Shown here: piece by piece, positions 35,192 through 42,700 of the stretch
Layout: each line of letters starts with the position of its first letter
Numbering within the stretch: the stretch's first letter is position 1
Origin: Pseudoxanthomonas sp. PXM03
GTDB taxonomy: Bacteria; Pseudomonadota; Gammaproteobacteria; Xanthomonadales; Xanthomonadaceae
Assembly (NCBI RefSeq): GCF_014852005.1
Contig: NZ_JACVAU010000001.1
Location: 766,001 to 830,000 of the forward strand
Reading direction: 5' to 3'
DNA length: 64,000 nucleotides
Notes under the pieces: generated by a model
Database searches by the model: none
Told to the model about the DNA's origin: nothing
What the model saw: the letters and a program-made list of their open reading frames with translations, nothing else
Program-made: the position numbers and the translations under genes

Positions 35192-36313
35192 ATGACCCAG
35201 AAGACCATCCTCAACGACACCCATCGCGCGCTTGGCGCCAAGATGGTCGACTTCGGCGGCTGGGACATGCCGATCCACTATGGTTCCCAGATCGAAGAGC
35301 ACCACCAGGTGCGCCGCGACGCGGGCATGTTCGACGTCAGCCACATGACCGTGGTCGACCTGCGCGGCACGCGCACACGGGAGTTCCTGCGCCAGCTGGT
35401 CGCCAATTCGGTGGACAAGCTGCAGAAGCCGGGCAAGGCGCTGTACACGGCAATGCTCAACGAACAGGGCGGGGTGATCGACGACCTGATCATCTATTTC
35501 CTGGACGAGGCGTTCTTCCGCCTGGTGGTCAATGCCGCCACCCGCGAGAAGGACCTGGCGTGGATCACCGCGCAGGCGGTCGTGTTCGATGTGCAGGTCA
35601 CCGAGCGCCCCGACTTCGCGATGGTCGCCGTGCAGGGTCCGACGGCGCGCGAGCGCGTGCACGGCCTGCTGCGCGAGGAGGACCGTGCGAAGGTCGGCAA
35701 GCTGACCCGGTTCGCCGCCACCGACACCACCAGCACCGACGGCGTGCCGTTGTTCGTCGCCCGCACCGGCTACACCGGCGAGGACGGCTACGAGATCGTG
35801 CTGCCGCAGGCGCAGGCCGTGGCGTTCTGGAACGCGCTGCTCGATGCCGGCGTCAAGCCGGCCGGCCTGGGAGCGCGCGACACGTTGCGGCTGGAGGCGG
35901 GCATGAATCTGTACGGGCAGGACATGGACGACACCGTCTCGCCGTACGAAGCCGCGCTGGCCTGGACGGTCGCGCTGGACGAAGGTCGCGCCTTCACCGG
36001 CCGCGCCACGCTGGAAGCACAGAAGGCCGGCGGCGCGCCGCGGCAGATGATCGGCCTGGTCATGGATGAGAAGGGTGTGCTGCGCCACGGCCAGAAAGTG
36101 CTCACCGCGCATGGCGACGGCGAGATCCTGTCCGGCACGTTCTCGCCGACGCTGGGCAAGGCCATCGCCTTCGCGCGGGTGCCGGCCGGCGATATCCCGC
36201 TCGGTGCCGAGGGCGGCGTGCGCGTGGACATCCGTGGCAAGGAGGTGCCAGTGCGCGTGGTGAAGTTCCCGTTCGTGCGCGACGGCCAAGCCCAGCCCGG
36301 CGTGCTTGAATGA
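35192..36313 (+). CDS. gcvT: Glycine cleavage system T protein (aminomethyltransferase)
   Basis: Transfers the methylene group from the lipoyl arm of GcvH to tetrahydrofolate and releases ammonia; cytoplasmic. 373 residues, with N-terminal [30 protein letters not shown], the folate-site segment [36 protein letters not shown] and [23 protein letters not shown] 35192 is chosen over an in-frame start 15 codons upstream because it gives the canonical N-terminus. A GATAAT hexamer at 35158-35163 is a possible -10 box. I saw no glycine riboswitch. gcvH follows; gcvP is not in the window. Confidence 0.97.
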   Translation: MTQKTILNDTHRALGAKMVDFGGWDMPIHYGSQIEEHHQVRRDAGMFDVSHMTVVDLRGTRTREFLRQLVANSVDKLQKPGKALYTAMLNEQGGVIDDLIIYFLDEAFFRLVVNAATREKDLAWITAQAVVFDVQVTERPDFAMVAVQGPTARERVHGLLREEDRAKVGKLTRFAATDTTSTDGVPLFVARTGYTGEDGYEIVLPQAQAVAFWNALLDAGVKPAGLGARDTLRLEAGMNLYGQDMDDTVSPYEAALAWTVALDEGRAFTGRATLEAQKAGGAPRQMIGLVMDEKGVLRHGQKVLTAHGDGEILSGTFSPTLGKAIAFARVPAGDIPLGAEGGVRVDIRGKEVPVRVVKFPFVRDGQAQPGVLE

Positions 36314-36397
36314 TCGCACCCCGGCATTCTTCACCCGCGCATTCCTCCGCTAAACTATCTTTCCCTACCCGACCCCAGCAGCAATCCGGAGCCCCCA

Positions 36398-36793
36398 ATG
36401 AGTGAAATTCCTGGCGATCTGAAATTCCTCAAGTCCCATGAATGGGCCCGCCTCGAAGGTGACGGTCGCATCACCGTCGGCATCTCCGACCACGCGCAAG
36501 GCCTGCTCGGCGACCTGGTCTACGTCGAGCTGCCCAACGTCGGCGACCGCATCGAAGCGGGCAACGCCAGCGCGGTGGTCGAATCGGTGAAGGCGGCGTC
36601 CGATGTCTACAGCCCGGTCACCGGCAAGATCGTGGAGGTCAACGCGGCGCTGTCCGACAAGCCCGAGACCATCAACGAGGACGCCTACGGCGAGGGCTGG
36701 ATCTTCGTGATCGAAGCCGAGGAACCCGAGCAGCTCAACGAACTGCTGTCGCCCGACGACTATGCCGAACTGATCGAAGACGACGACAACTGA
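36398..36793 (+). CDS. gcvH: Glycine cleavage system H protein (lipoyl carrier)
   Basis: 131-residue lipoyl carrier shuttling the aminomethyl group between GcvP, GcvT and the dihydrolipoamide dehydrogenase. The lipoylation site is Lys65 in [15 protein letters not shown]-terminal [20 protein letters not shown] and C-terminal [20 protein letters not shown] are typical. GGAG lies upstream of the ATG. It is 84 bp after gcvT; a TAAACTATCT stretch in the gap could be a separate weak promoter. A long hairpin follows the stop. Confidence 0.97.
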   Translation: MSEIPGDLKFLKSHEWARLEGDGRITVGISDHAQGLLGDLVYVELPNVGDRIEAGNASAVVESVKAASDVYSPVTGKIVEVNAALSDKPETINEDAYGEGWIFVIEAEEPEQLNELLSPDDYAELIEDDDN

Positions 36794-36819
36794 GGCATCC
36801 GTACAGGCTGTCCCCCGGC

Positions 36820-36867
36820 GGGGAACCGGCAACGATGGAACCTGGTGTTCCCCGTTGCCGGTTCCCC
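36820..36867 (+). terminator. Long hairpin downstream of gcvH
   Basis: 15-bp perfect inverted repeat ggggaaccggcaacg / cgttgccggttcccc with an 18-base loop, then gtttcgtttcct. It lies 26 bases past the gcvH stop. Probable terminator with an interrupted U-tract. Confidence 0.7.
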
Positions 36868-37440
36868 GTTTCGTTTCCTGCAGCTGTACGGCGCCACGGA
36901 TTCCCCGCCACCACCCAGGGCGGATCACCGGCTGCCGTGCGCGCCACGTCCGCCGTGCGTTGCGCGGAGGGCGACACGCGCGAAGGGTCGTAGCCGACGA
37001 ACGGCGAAGCGGAATGCCAGGTACGCCTGCCTGATGCGAGCGCGCGCAATGGCGTGCCGAGTCCGCGATGCGATGCCCGTCGCGTCGACTTTCCGGCGCC
37101 GGCGATGGCGACGAAGTCGCCGGTGGAAGGAAAAATGTTTGCGCAAATCGGCGCAATCCGACTTGTGCGACGCGAAATCGGACACCCTCGGCGAAAGTTT
37201 TTTTTAGCCGCTGTTCAACCCGTCAGGGCGGCAGCGCGCAGCCGTCGAGGACGCACTGCATCGTCGCTTCAACCGGTGGCGCGCAGGACCTCGGAGAAAA
37301 AAAAGCGCGTTTTACCGATGTTTTTTTTCAGGCGCATGTCCGTCAGTCGAATCGGGTTCGCCCGTCGGCGGCATGGCGTCGCCGCCATCCACGCTTGTCG
37401 GCACCGTCCGGCCATGACGACCAGAGAAAAAAAGTTGAGC
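36868..37440. other. Gene-free region with isolated A/T tracts
   Basis: No open frame here looks protein-like and none resembles a known family. Against a very GC-rich background it holds four homopolymer runs: T8 at 37198-37205, A8 at 37297-37304, T8 at 37321-37328 and A7 at 37427-37433. There is also a short hairpin at 37107-37121 (ggcgac / gtcgcc). The last A-tract is positioned as an UP element for the promoter at 37448. The others may bend DNA or bind a nucleoid protein. Confidence 0.5.
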
Positions 37441-37447
37441 GAAGGTG

Positions 37448-37476
37448 TTGACACCTTGAAAAACCGTGATTAGGTT
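37448..37476 (+). promoter_or_regulatory. Strong sigma-70-like promoter with A-tract UP element
   Basis: Perfect -35 TTGACA (37448-37453), 17-bp spacer, -10 TAGGTT (37471-37476), and an A7 tract 15 bp upstream of the -35. The transcript would start near 37484. No gene-like frame starts immediately downstream; a strong terminator lies 140 bp on. Confidence 0.75.
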
Positions 37477-37483
37477 TCGCCCC

Positions 37484-37654
37484 AAGCAGAGCGTCCTGCG
37501 GAAGCGAGTGAGTCGAATCAACACGACAGCGCGAAAGACAACACAGCCCATCGTCCGCACCGGGATCACGGTGGACGCAGGACTCGCTTCCCCCGGAAAA
37601 ACGCAAAACACCTCTTTCATCGCACCCGTGTCGCCTGGCGACACGGGTGTTTTC
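37484..37654 (+). ncRNA. Predicted small RNA (or attenuated leader of the H1-like gene), about 170 nt
   Basis: The interval runs from a near-consensus promoter to a strong intrinsic terminator and holds no convincing reading frame. Inside it, GGAAGCGAGT (37500-37509) pairs perfectly with ACTCGCTTCC (37582-37591). The apical part contains a second hairpin (CGTCC-GC-ACCG / CGGT-GGACG, 37551-37576), leaving about 40 unpaired bases on the 5' side. Four GGA triplets are present, at least one in a stem. It does not match 6S RNA, tmRNA, RNase P RNA or SRP RNA as far as I can see. Alternatively the terminator may act as an attenuator for the H1-like gene, which starts 186 bp later. Confidence 0.55.
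37623..37654 (+). terminator. Strong intrinsic terminator ending the predicted RNA
   Basis: Stem cacccgtgtcgc / gcgacacgggtg with a 3-base loop, directly followed by ttttcgtattt. It is among the strongest terminators in the window. Confidence 0.9.
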
Positions 37655-37839
37655 GTATTTGTAGGGAGCCGGGTTTCGCACGCCTGGCCCCCTGGGGAAT
37701 CCGCATCGCCGCGCGTGTCGCGACGACGGCTGCCGACGGGTCCGACTCCCGCGGCGTTTCTTGCAGCTGGGCCTGCCTCCGGGCAGATGTGCTGTAACCA
37801 GACGTAAAAATCCATAGTTCATTGACGAGGAGCCATCAC

Positions 37840-38286
37840 ATGGCAACGAAGAAAGCTGCGAAAAAGAAACCGGCCGCCAAGAAGGCTGCCAAGAAGGCCA
37901 CCAAGAAGGCGGCTGCTAAGAAGACCGTGAAGAAGGCAGTGAAGAAGGCTGCCAAGAAGGTCGCCAAGAAGGTCGCCAAGGCCAAGAAGGCAGTGAAGAA
38001 GGTCGCCAAGAAGGCTGCGAAGAAGGTAGCCAAGAAGCCGGCGAAGAAGGCTGCCAAGAAGACCGCGAAGAAGGCCACCAAGAAGTCGGCCAAGAAAGTA
38101 GCCAAGAAGCCCGCCAAGAAGACGGCGAAGAAGGCTGCCAAGAAGACCGCGAAGAAGGCTGCCAAGAAAGTAGCCAAGAAGCCGGCCAAGAAGGCCGCGA
38201 AGAAGGCCGCCAAGAAGCCTGCCAAGAAGTCCAAGAAGAAAGCGGCCCCGGTCGCGCTGCCGGCAACCCCGGCTCCGCTGATCTAA
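37840..38286 (+). CDS. Lysine/alanine-repeat histone H1-like DNA-binding protein
   Basis: 148 residues made almost wholly of AAKK, KKVAKK, KPAKK and KTAKK repeats, beginning MATKKAAKKKPAAKKAAKK. A short non-repetitive tail follows (PVALPATPAPLI). This resembles the C-terminal tail of eukaryotic histone H1 and bacterial H1-like proteins (HctB/AlgP type), which bind DNA nonspecifically and condense the nucleoid. GAGGAG eight bases before the ATG is the ribosome site; an in-frame start six codons earlier is disfavoured. The gene follows the predicted RNA at 37484-37654 and ends at a terminator. The repeats make it prone to length changes by slippage or recombination. Confidence 0.85.
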   Translation: MATKKAAKKKPAAKKAAKKATKKAAAKKTVKKAVKKAAKKVAKKVAKAKKAVKKVAKKAAKKVAKKPAKKAAKKTAKKATKKSAKKVAKKPAKKTAKKAAKKTAKKAAKKVAKKPAKKAAKKAAKKPAKKSKKKAAPVALPATPAPLI

Positions 38287-38315
38287 GCCAACCCCGATTA
38301 GCCGTAACACCATGG

Positions 38316-38352
38316 ACTCTCTCCCTGTGCCCAGCGGGGGGAGAGTTTTTTT
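38316..38352 (+). terminator. Terminator of the H1-like gene
   Basis: Stem actctc-t-ccc / ggg-gagagt with an apical loop and a run of seven T (38346-38352). It lies 30 bases past the stop. Confidence 0.88.
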
Positions 38353-38401
38353 ATGGGCGAACGGCTAGGCTGCCTCATCTGGAGATGCGAGGAGGGTAGG
38401 C

Positions 38402-38935
38402 ATGAGGTTCTTCAAGTGGGCGCTGGCGGCCATCGCGGCCATCGGGTTGCTGTTGGGGCTGGGCGGCCTGCTGCTGCCGGCAACGACGCACGTGGAGCGC
38501 AGCGTGGTGATCGAACGCAGCCCGGAGCAGGTCTTCGCGACGCTCAACTCGTTCGAACGCTTCAGCGCCTGGTCGCCATGGGCAGAGTACGACCCGCAGG
38601 CGAAGTACACGTTCGAGGGTCCGGCCAGCGGCGTCGGTGCGCGCATGCGATGGTCCGGCAATCGTTCCGTAGGCAGCGGTAGCCAGGAGATCACCACCAG
38701 CGAGCCGCACCGGCGCGTCGTGGTGGCGCTCGACTTCGACGGCAGCCAGGCGCAGGCAGCCTACCTGCTGGACCCGGAAGGAAATGGCACGCGCCTGACG
38801 TGGGCGTTCGATACCCAGCACGGCATGAATCCGTTCAAGCGCTGGCTGGGCCTGTTGTTCGACCGGATGATCGGTGCCGACTACGAGAAGGGACTGCGCA
38901 AGCTCAAGTCATTGCTGGAAGGCACGCAGGCCTGA
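38402..38935 (+). CDS. SRPBCC (START-like) family protein, membrane-anchored
   Basis: 177 residues. An N-terminal hydrophobic helix (WALAAIAAIGLLLGLGGLLL) anchors a START-like domain. That domain begins HVERSVVIERSPEQVFATLN and has SWSPWAEYDP-type aromatic segments (FSAWSPWAEYDPQAKYTFEG) and a C-terminal helix (FDRMIGADYEKGLRKLKSLL). Such polyketide-cyclase-like proteins bind small hydrophobic ligands; the ligand is unknown. GAGGAGG precedes the ATG. It is convergent with the serine hydrolase gene, with a perfect palindrome between them. Confidence 0.8.
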   Translation: MRFFKWALAAIAAIGLLLGLGGLLLPATTHVERSVVIERSPEQVFATLNSFERFSAWSPWAEYDPQAKYTFEGPASGVGARMRWSGNRSVGSGSQEITTSEPHRRVVVALDFDGSQAQAAYLLDPEGNGTRLTWAFDTQHGMNPFKRWLGLLFDRMIGADYEKGLRKLKSLLEGTQA

Positions 38936-38944
38936 CCCGATGGG

Positions 38945-38968
38945 GGGCACGGCAGCGCTGCCGTGCCC
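38945..38968. terminator. Perfect 24-bp palindrome between convergent genes
   Basis: gggcacggcagc immediately followed by its reverse complement, midway between the SRPBCC stop and the serine hydrolase stop. It fits a bidirectional hairpin terminator but has no U-tract. Confidence 0.6.
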
Positions 38969-38975
38969 AGGCATC

Positions 38976-40403
38976 TCAACGCGGAGACGCGGTGCTGCGG
39001 TGCGAAGACGTACCGCTGTCCTTCTTTCCATCAGTAGGCGTCGCCTCGGGCGACTCGGCGAGCAGCAGGTCGTAGTCCGCCGGTGTCTCGACCCAGGGTT
39101 CACCGGGCAGGCCCATTGCGCGATCGAGGATGGTCGGCAACAGCCCCGAGGGAAGCGAGCTGTCGCTGTTCCACACCATCGCCACGCCCAGATCCTGTCC
39201 GGGAACCAGTGCGACCAGGCCGCGATATCCCTGGACGGCACCCGCGTGGAAGACGACCTGCTGGCCTGCGTAGTCGAATACGCGCCAGCCGAGCGCATAG
39301 CTGGCCGAATGGATGCGTTCGCGTCGCCAGCCACCGCGCATTTCGCCGGGCGTGGTGACCACGGGCGCATGCAGCGTCGCCAGCAGCGGCGCCGGCAGTA
39401 CGTCGGGGCGGTGGCCTGTCTGGGCAATCAGCCATTGCGCCAGATCGCTGGCGCTGGCATTGACGCCGGCGGCCGGCGGCAACCGGTAATAAGTCGGCTT
39501 GGGCGTCAACGAGACCCAGCCGTTGCGGCTGCGCACATGCGGTCGCGCCCAGCGCGTGCTGCCCTGGATGCCGGCCAGGCCCATGCTCGCATCGTTCATG
39601 CCCAGCGGCTTGAAGATGCGACGGTCCACCGCCTGGTCATAGAAGGTGCCGGTGGCGGCGAACACCACGTCGCCGATCAGGCTGAAGGCGACGTTCTGGT
39701 AGGCATAGCATTCGCCGGGTGCGCACTTCAGCGGCGCGTACGCCAGCTTGCGGGCCACGTCGTAGTACTCCGCATTGGCTTCGATGTCGCGGTCGAAGGC
39801 GTTGTGAGCCTGCAGGCCGACGCTGTGGCTCAGCACGTCCGCGACGGTCACGTGGGAGGTCGCGTTCGCATCGCTCAACTGGAAGCCCGGCACGTACTGG
39901 TTGACCTTGCTGTCCCAGCGCAGCGAACCGTCCTGCACCATCAGGCCGGTCAGCGTGCTGGCGAAGGCCTTGGACAAGGACGCCAGCCGGAACACCGTAT
40001 GCGCGTCGACCTGCTGCGGATTGACCACGTCGGTAACGCCGTAGCCGCGCGCACTCATCACGCGGCCGTTGTGGACGATGGCCATGGCGAGGCCGGGGAC
40101 CCGCTGGCCCACCGTCAGGTGTTCGGCCATGGTCTCGAAGGCCCGCACATCGAACCCCGCCGCGAGCGGCTGGATGTTCTGCCCCGTCAGCGCCGTGCGG
40201 TACGGGCGCGGCTGCGTCGGCGAGACGTAGGCAGCCGCGCTCGCAGCCGCGTTGGCGGAGACCGGGGCGGTTTCAGCGCCGTGACTGGCGGACGTCCAGC
40301 GCAATGGTGTCTGTGCCGTGGACGACAGCGTCAGCGGAAGCAGCAGCCCGACCAGGCCGATCCGGAAGACGTGCAGCGAGCGCCGGCTTGTCTTGTGTTT
40401 CAT
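38976..40403 (-). CDS. Exported serine hydrolase of the beta-lactamase/PBP4*-like family (PF00144)
   Basis: 475 residues with signal peptide (MKHKTSRRSLHVFRIGLVGL, then LLPLTLSS). The catalytic motifs of class-C-like serine hydrolases are present: S-L-S-K in FRLASLSKAFAST, Y-Q-N in CYAYQNVAFSLIG, and H-A-G in VVFHAGAVQGYRG in place of KTG. Such proteins may be esterases, D-amino-peptidases or peptidoglycan-related hydrolases. Resistance to beta-lactams cannot be assumed. ATG 40403 gives the signal peptide; the frame is open 33 codons further. It is periplasmic and monocistronic. Confidence 0.85.
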   Translation of the reverse strand: MKHKTSRRSLHVFRIGLVGLLLPLTLSSTAQTPLRWTSASHGAETAPVSANAAASAAAYVSPTQPRPYRTALTGQNIQPLAAGFDVRAFETMAEHLTVGQRVPGLAMAIVHNGRVMSARGYGVTDVVNPQQVDAHTVFRLASLSKAFASTLTGLMVQDGSLRWDSKVNQYVPGFQLSDANATSHVTVADVLSHSVGLQAHNAFDRDIEANAEYYDVARKLAYAPLKCAPGECYAYQNVAFSLIGDVVFAATGTFYDQAVDRRIFKPLGMNDASMGLAGIQGSTRWARPHVRSRNGWVSLTPKPTYYRLPPAAGVNASASDLAQWLIAQTGHRPDVLPAPLLATLHAPVVTTPGEMRGGWRRERIHSASYALGWRVFDYAGQQVVFHAGAVQGYRGLVALVPGQDLGVAMVWNSDSSLPSGLLPTILDRAMGLPGEPWVETPADYDLLLAESPEATPTDGKKDSGTSSHRSTASPR

Positions 40404-40485
40404 CGTGCGTGACGCCTGCGTAAGACCCTTGCCTGTTCGGATCATAACGCCGCTTTTTTCGATTGCACAAACAGGGAGAGATTCC

Positions 40486-40545
40486 ATGTCCATGTTGTTC
40501 ATCCTGCTGCTGATTACAGGTGTGGCGGTCGTCCCAGTTCAGTAA
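40486..40545 (+). CDS. Candidate 19-residue hydrophobic small protein
   Basis: A short frame encoding MSMLFILLLITGVAVVPVQ, almost entirely one membrane-spanning segment. A good ribosome site (GGGAGAG) lies five to six bases upstream of the ATG, and the start is 83 bp from the divergent serine hydrolase gene. No promoter is certain. The good ribosome site and membrane-like composition make it worth listing, but chance cannot be excluded at this length. Confidence 0.35.
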   Translation: MSMLFILLLITGVAVVPVQ

Positions 40546-40710
40546 GGCGCGGACGCTTCCAACAGGCGGCTGAACGCATGCGACACGTTCAGGAATGCCT
40601 GCTATCCATCGCATGCAATTTCCGCGCCGCTTCGGCCTGATTCGCCGCAGCGCTGTAGGTGCGGAGCGTCGTGGGCGATCGAATGCCGATGATTGAGGAA
40701 CATCGCGGCG

Positions 40711-40771
40711 CCGCATTCAGCATGCGCCACGCGCGATGCGCTGCGGCGGGAGTCGGACAAGCTGAATGCGG
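40711..40771. repeat. Perfect 11-bp inverted repeat in gene-free segment
   Basis: ccgcattcagc (40711-40721) and gctgaatgcgg (40761-40771) flank a 39-bp GC-rich loop. It lies about 70 bases past the GMC oxidoreductase stop, within a roughly 290-bp stretch (40546-40839) where I see no convincing gene. It may be a transcript-end structure or a remnant of a palindromic element. Confidence 0.45.
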
Positions 40772-40839
40772 GGCCGGGCCGCAACCGTGGCAAGTCGCAG
40801 CCCGGAGATGCGTGACGCGCGAGTGGCGCGTTGCCCGTC

Positions 40840-42486
40840 CTAGTCGGCGGCGGCAAACGCGGGAGATGCCGTGGCCGCCGCACGCGCAGGGTGGCCCGAC
40901 AGCACCGGCAGTCCGCGGATCAGGTCCGAGGCGCGCTCGGCGATCATGATGGTCGGTGCGTTGGTGTTGCCGCCGATCAGCGTGGGCATCACCGAGGCAT
41001 CGATCACGCGGAGTCCCGCGATGCCATGCACGCGCAACCCGGAATCGACCACGGCGTCTTCGTCTTCGCCCATTCGGCAGGTGCCGACGGGGTGGTAGAC
41101 GGTTTCGGCCTTGGCGCGGATGAAGGCGATCAGCTCGGCATCCGACAGGTCGTTGCGCGCCGGGTGGATGGGGGCGCCACGGTAGGCGTCGAAGGCGGGC
41201 TGCGCGAACAACTCGCGCGAGATCCTGGCGCATTCGACCATCATCCTGAGGTCGAAGCCTTCCGGGTCGCTCAGGTAGTTCGCCTCGATGCGCGCATCCA
41301 CGCGTGGGTCGGCGCTGGCCAGCAGGATCTGGCCGCGGCTGCGCGGGCGCAGGAAGCACGCATGGGCGGTGTAGCCGTCCCCGGGCAGGCGGTTGCGGCC
41401 GTGATCGTCCAGCATGGCCGGGACGAAATGGAACTGGATATCGGGGCGCTCGTCGGGTGCGAGCGCTGAACGCACGAAGGCGCCGGCCTCGGCGATATTG
41501 CTGCTGCCCGGGCCACGATGGCCGCGCAGGAAGTAGTCGAAGGCGGTCCTGAGCTCGCTGGTGCGGTCGTAGGTGACGCGTTGGGTGCAGTGCTGCAGCG
41601 TGCAGATGTCCAGATGGTCCTGCAGGTTGCGGCCGACGCCCGGCAGCGCATGGCGGACGGTGATGCCCTGTTCCTGCAGATGCTCCGCCGGTCCGATGCC
41701 GGACAGCATCAGCAATTGCGGCGAGTTGATCGCGCCGCCACTCAGCAGCACTTCCCGGTCGCAGCGGACAACGATTTCCTGCCCGCCACGTGCGTACGCC
41801 ACACCGATCGCGCGGCCCTTCTCCAGCAGCACGCGACGGACCAGGGCGCCGGTGACGATGTCGAGGTTCTGGCGGTCGCGTGCGGGATCCAGGTACGCCA
41901 CCGCCGACGAGCAGCGCGCGCCCTCCTTCTGGGTCACCTGGTACAGCCCGAAACCGGCCTGGGCCGGCCCGTTGAAGTCCCCGTTGCGCGCGAAGCCGGC
42001 CTGGGTGCCGGCCTCGATGAAGACCGCGGACAGTGGATTGGTGTGGCGCAGGTCCGATACGTACAGCGGACCTTCGTCGCCATGCAGCGCATCCGCACCG
42101 CGCGCATTGCGTTCGGAACGGCGGAAGTAGGGCAGTACACCGGCCCAGTCCCAACCCTCCGCGCCCGCTTCGGCCCACTCGTCGTAGTCCTCCGGCACGC
42201 CGCGGGTGTAGCACATGGCGTTGATCGAACTGGAACCGCCGAGCACCTTGCCGCGCGGCCACCACAGGCGGCGCCCATCGAGCTGCGGCTCCGGCGCGGT
42301 GTCGTAGTTCCAGTTCACGCCCTTCTGTCCGACCAGCTTGGCCAGGCCGGCCGGCATGTGGATGAAGGGATGCCAGTCGCGCGGGCCGGCTTCCAGCAGC
42401 AGCACGCGACAGGCGGGGTCTTCGCTCAGGCGGTGGGCCAGGACACAGCCGGCCGAACCGGCGCCCACGATGATGTAGTCGTACAC
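40840..42486 (-). CDS. GMC family FAD-dependent oxidoreductase (choline dehydrogenase-like)
   Basis: 548 residues. FAD-binding IIVGAGSAGCVLAHRLSED at the N-terminus and GMC signature 1 as WPRGKVLGGSSSINAMCYTR. Signature 2 is GAINSPQLLMLSGIGPAEHL. The catalytic His lies in VYHPVGTCRMGEDEDAV, and the partner Asn in GGNTNAPTIMIAERASDLI. Members oxidise alcohols such as choline, glucose or aliphatic and aromatic alcohols; substrate is unknown here, and no betB/betT neighbours are present. The start is GTG (42486) with AGGG six bases upstream. It is divergent from the transporter gene at 42701. Confidence 0.9.
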   Translation of the reverse strand: MYDYIIVGAGSAGCVLAHRLSEDPACRVLLLEAGPRDWHPFIHMPAGLAKLVGQKGVNWNYDTAPEPQLDGRRLWWPRGKVLGGSSSINAMCYTRGVPEDYDEWAEAGAEGWDWAGVLPYFRRSERNARGADALHGDEGPLYVSDLRHTNPLSAVFIEAGTQAGFARNGDFNGPAQAGFGLYQVTQKEGARCSSAVAYLDPARDRQNLDIVTGALVRRVLLEKGRAIGVAYARGGQEIVVRCDREVLLSGGAINSPQLLMLSGIGPAEHLQEQGITVRHALPGVGRNLQDHLDICTLQHCTQRVTYDRTSELRTAFDYFLRGHRGPGSSNIAEAGAFVRSALAPDERPDIQFHFVPAMLDDHGRNRLPGDGYTAHACFLRPRSRGQILLASADPRVDARIEANYLSDPEGFDLRMMVECARISRELFAQPAFDAYRGAPIHPARNDLSDAELIAFIRAKAETVYHPVGTCRMGEDEDAVVDSGLRVHGIAGLRVIDASVMPTLIGGNTNAPTIMIAERASDLIRGLPVLSGHPARAAATASPAFAAAD

Positions 42487-42700
42487 ATGCTGCCCTGTTG
42501 CGAAGTACGGCCGAACCTAGCGGCGAGGGGTAGAGCAAATGCTCGGGCTGGCGCGGGGGAACGCATCGGCGCCCGCATCGCCGGTGTTCCGGCGCGGTAC
42601 GCGGCGCAAGAGGCTGGCGATGTTGCAGTGCATCGGATACCTTGCGCGCCACAGGCGGGCCTCGTCCGCTCCCGATGATGCGATTGGCAGGCCGCACACC

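Noticed and set aside
36365-37473. Several overlapping frames of 100-260 codons in the gcvH to H1 interval
   Set aside because: All are biased in composition, none has a good ribosome site plus family-like motif, and the A/T tracts interrupt them.
37484-37654. Identification as 6S RNA
   Set aside because: The 10-bp closing stem and inner hairpin are suggestive, but the unpaired part is one-sided and the zapA/ygfA context is missing.
40602-40883. Short minus-strand frames (44-93 codons) downstream of the GMC gene
   Set aside because: Arg/His/Ala-rich with no ribosome site; overlap the inverted repeat and the GMC gene end.
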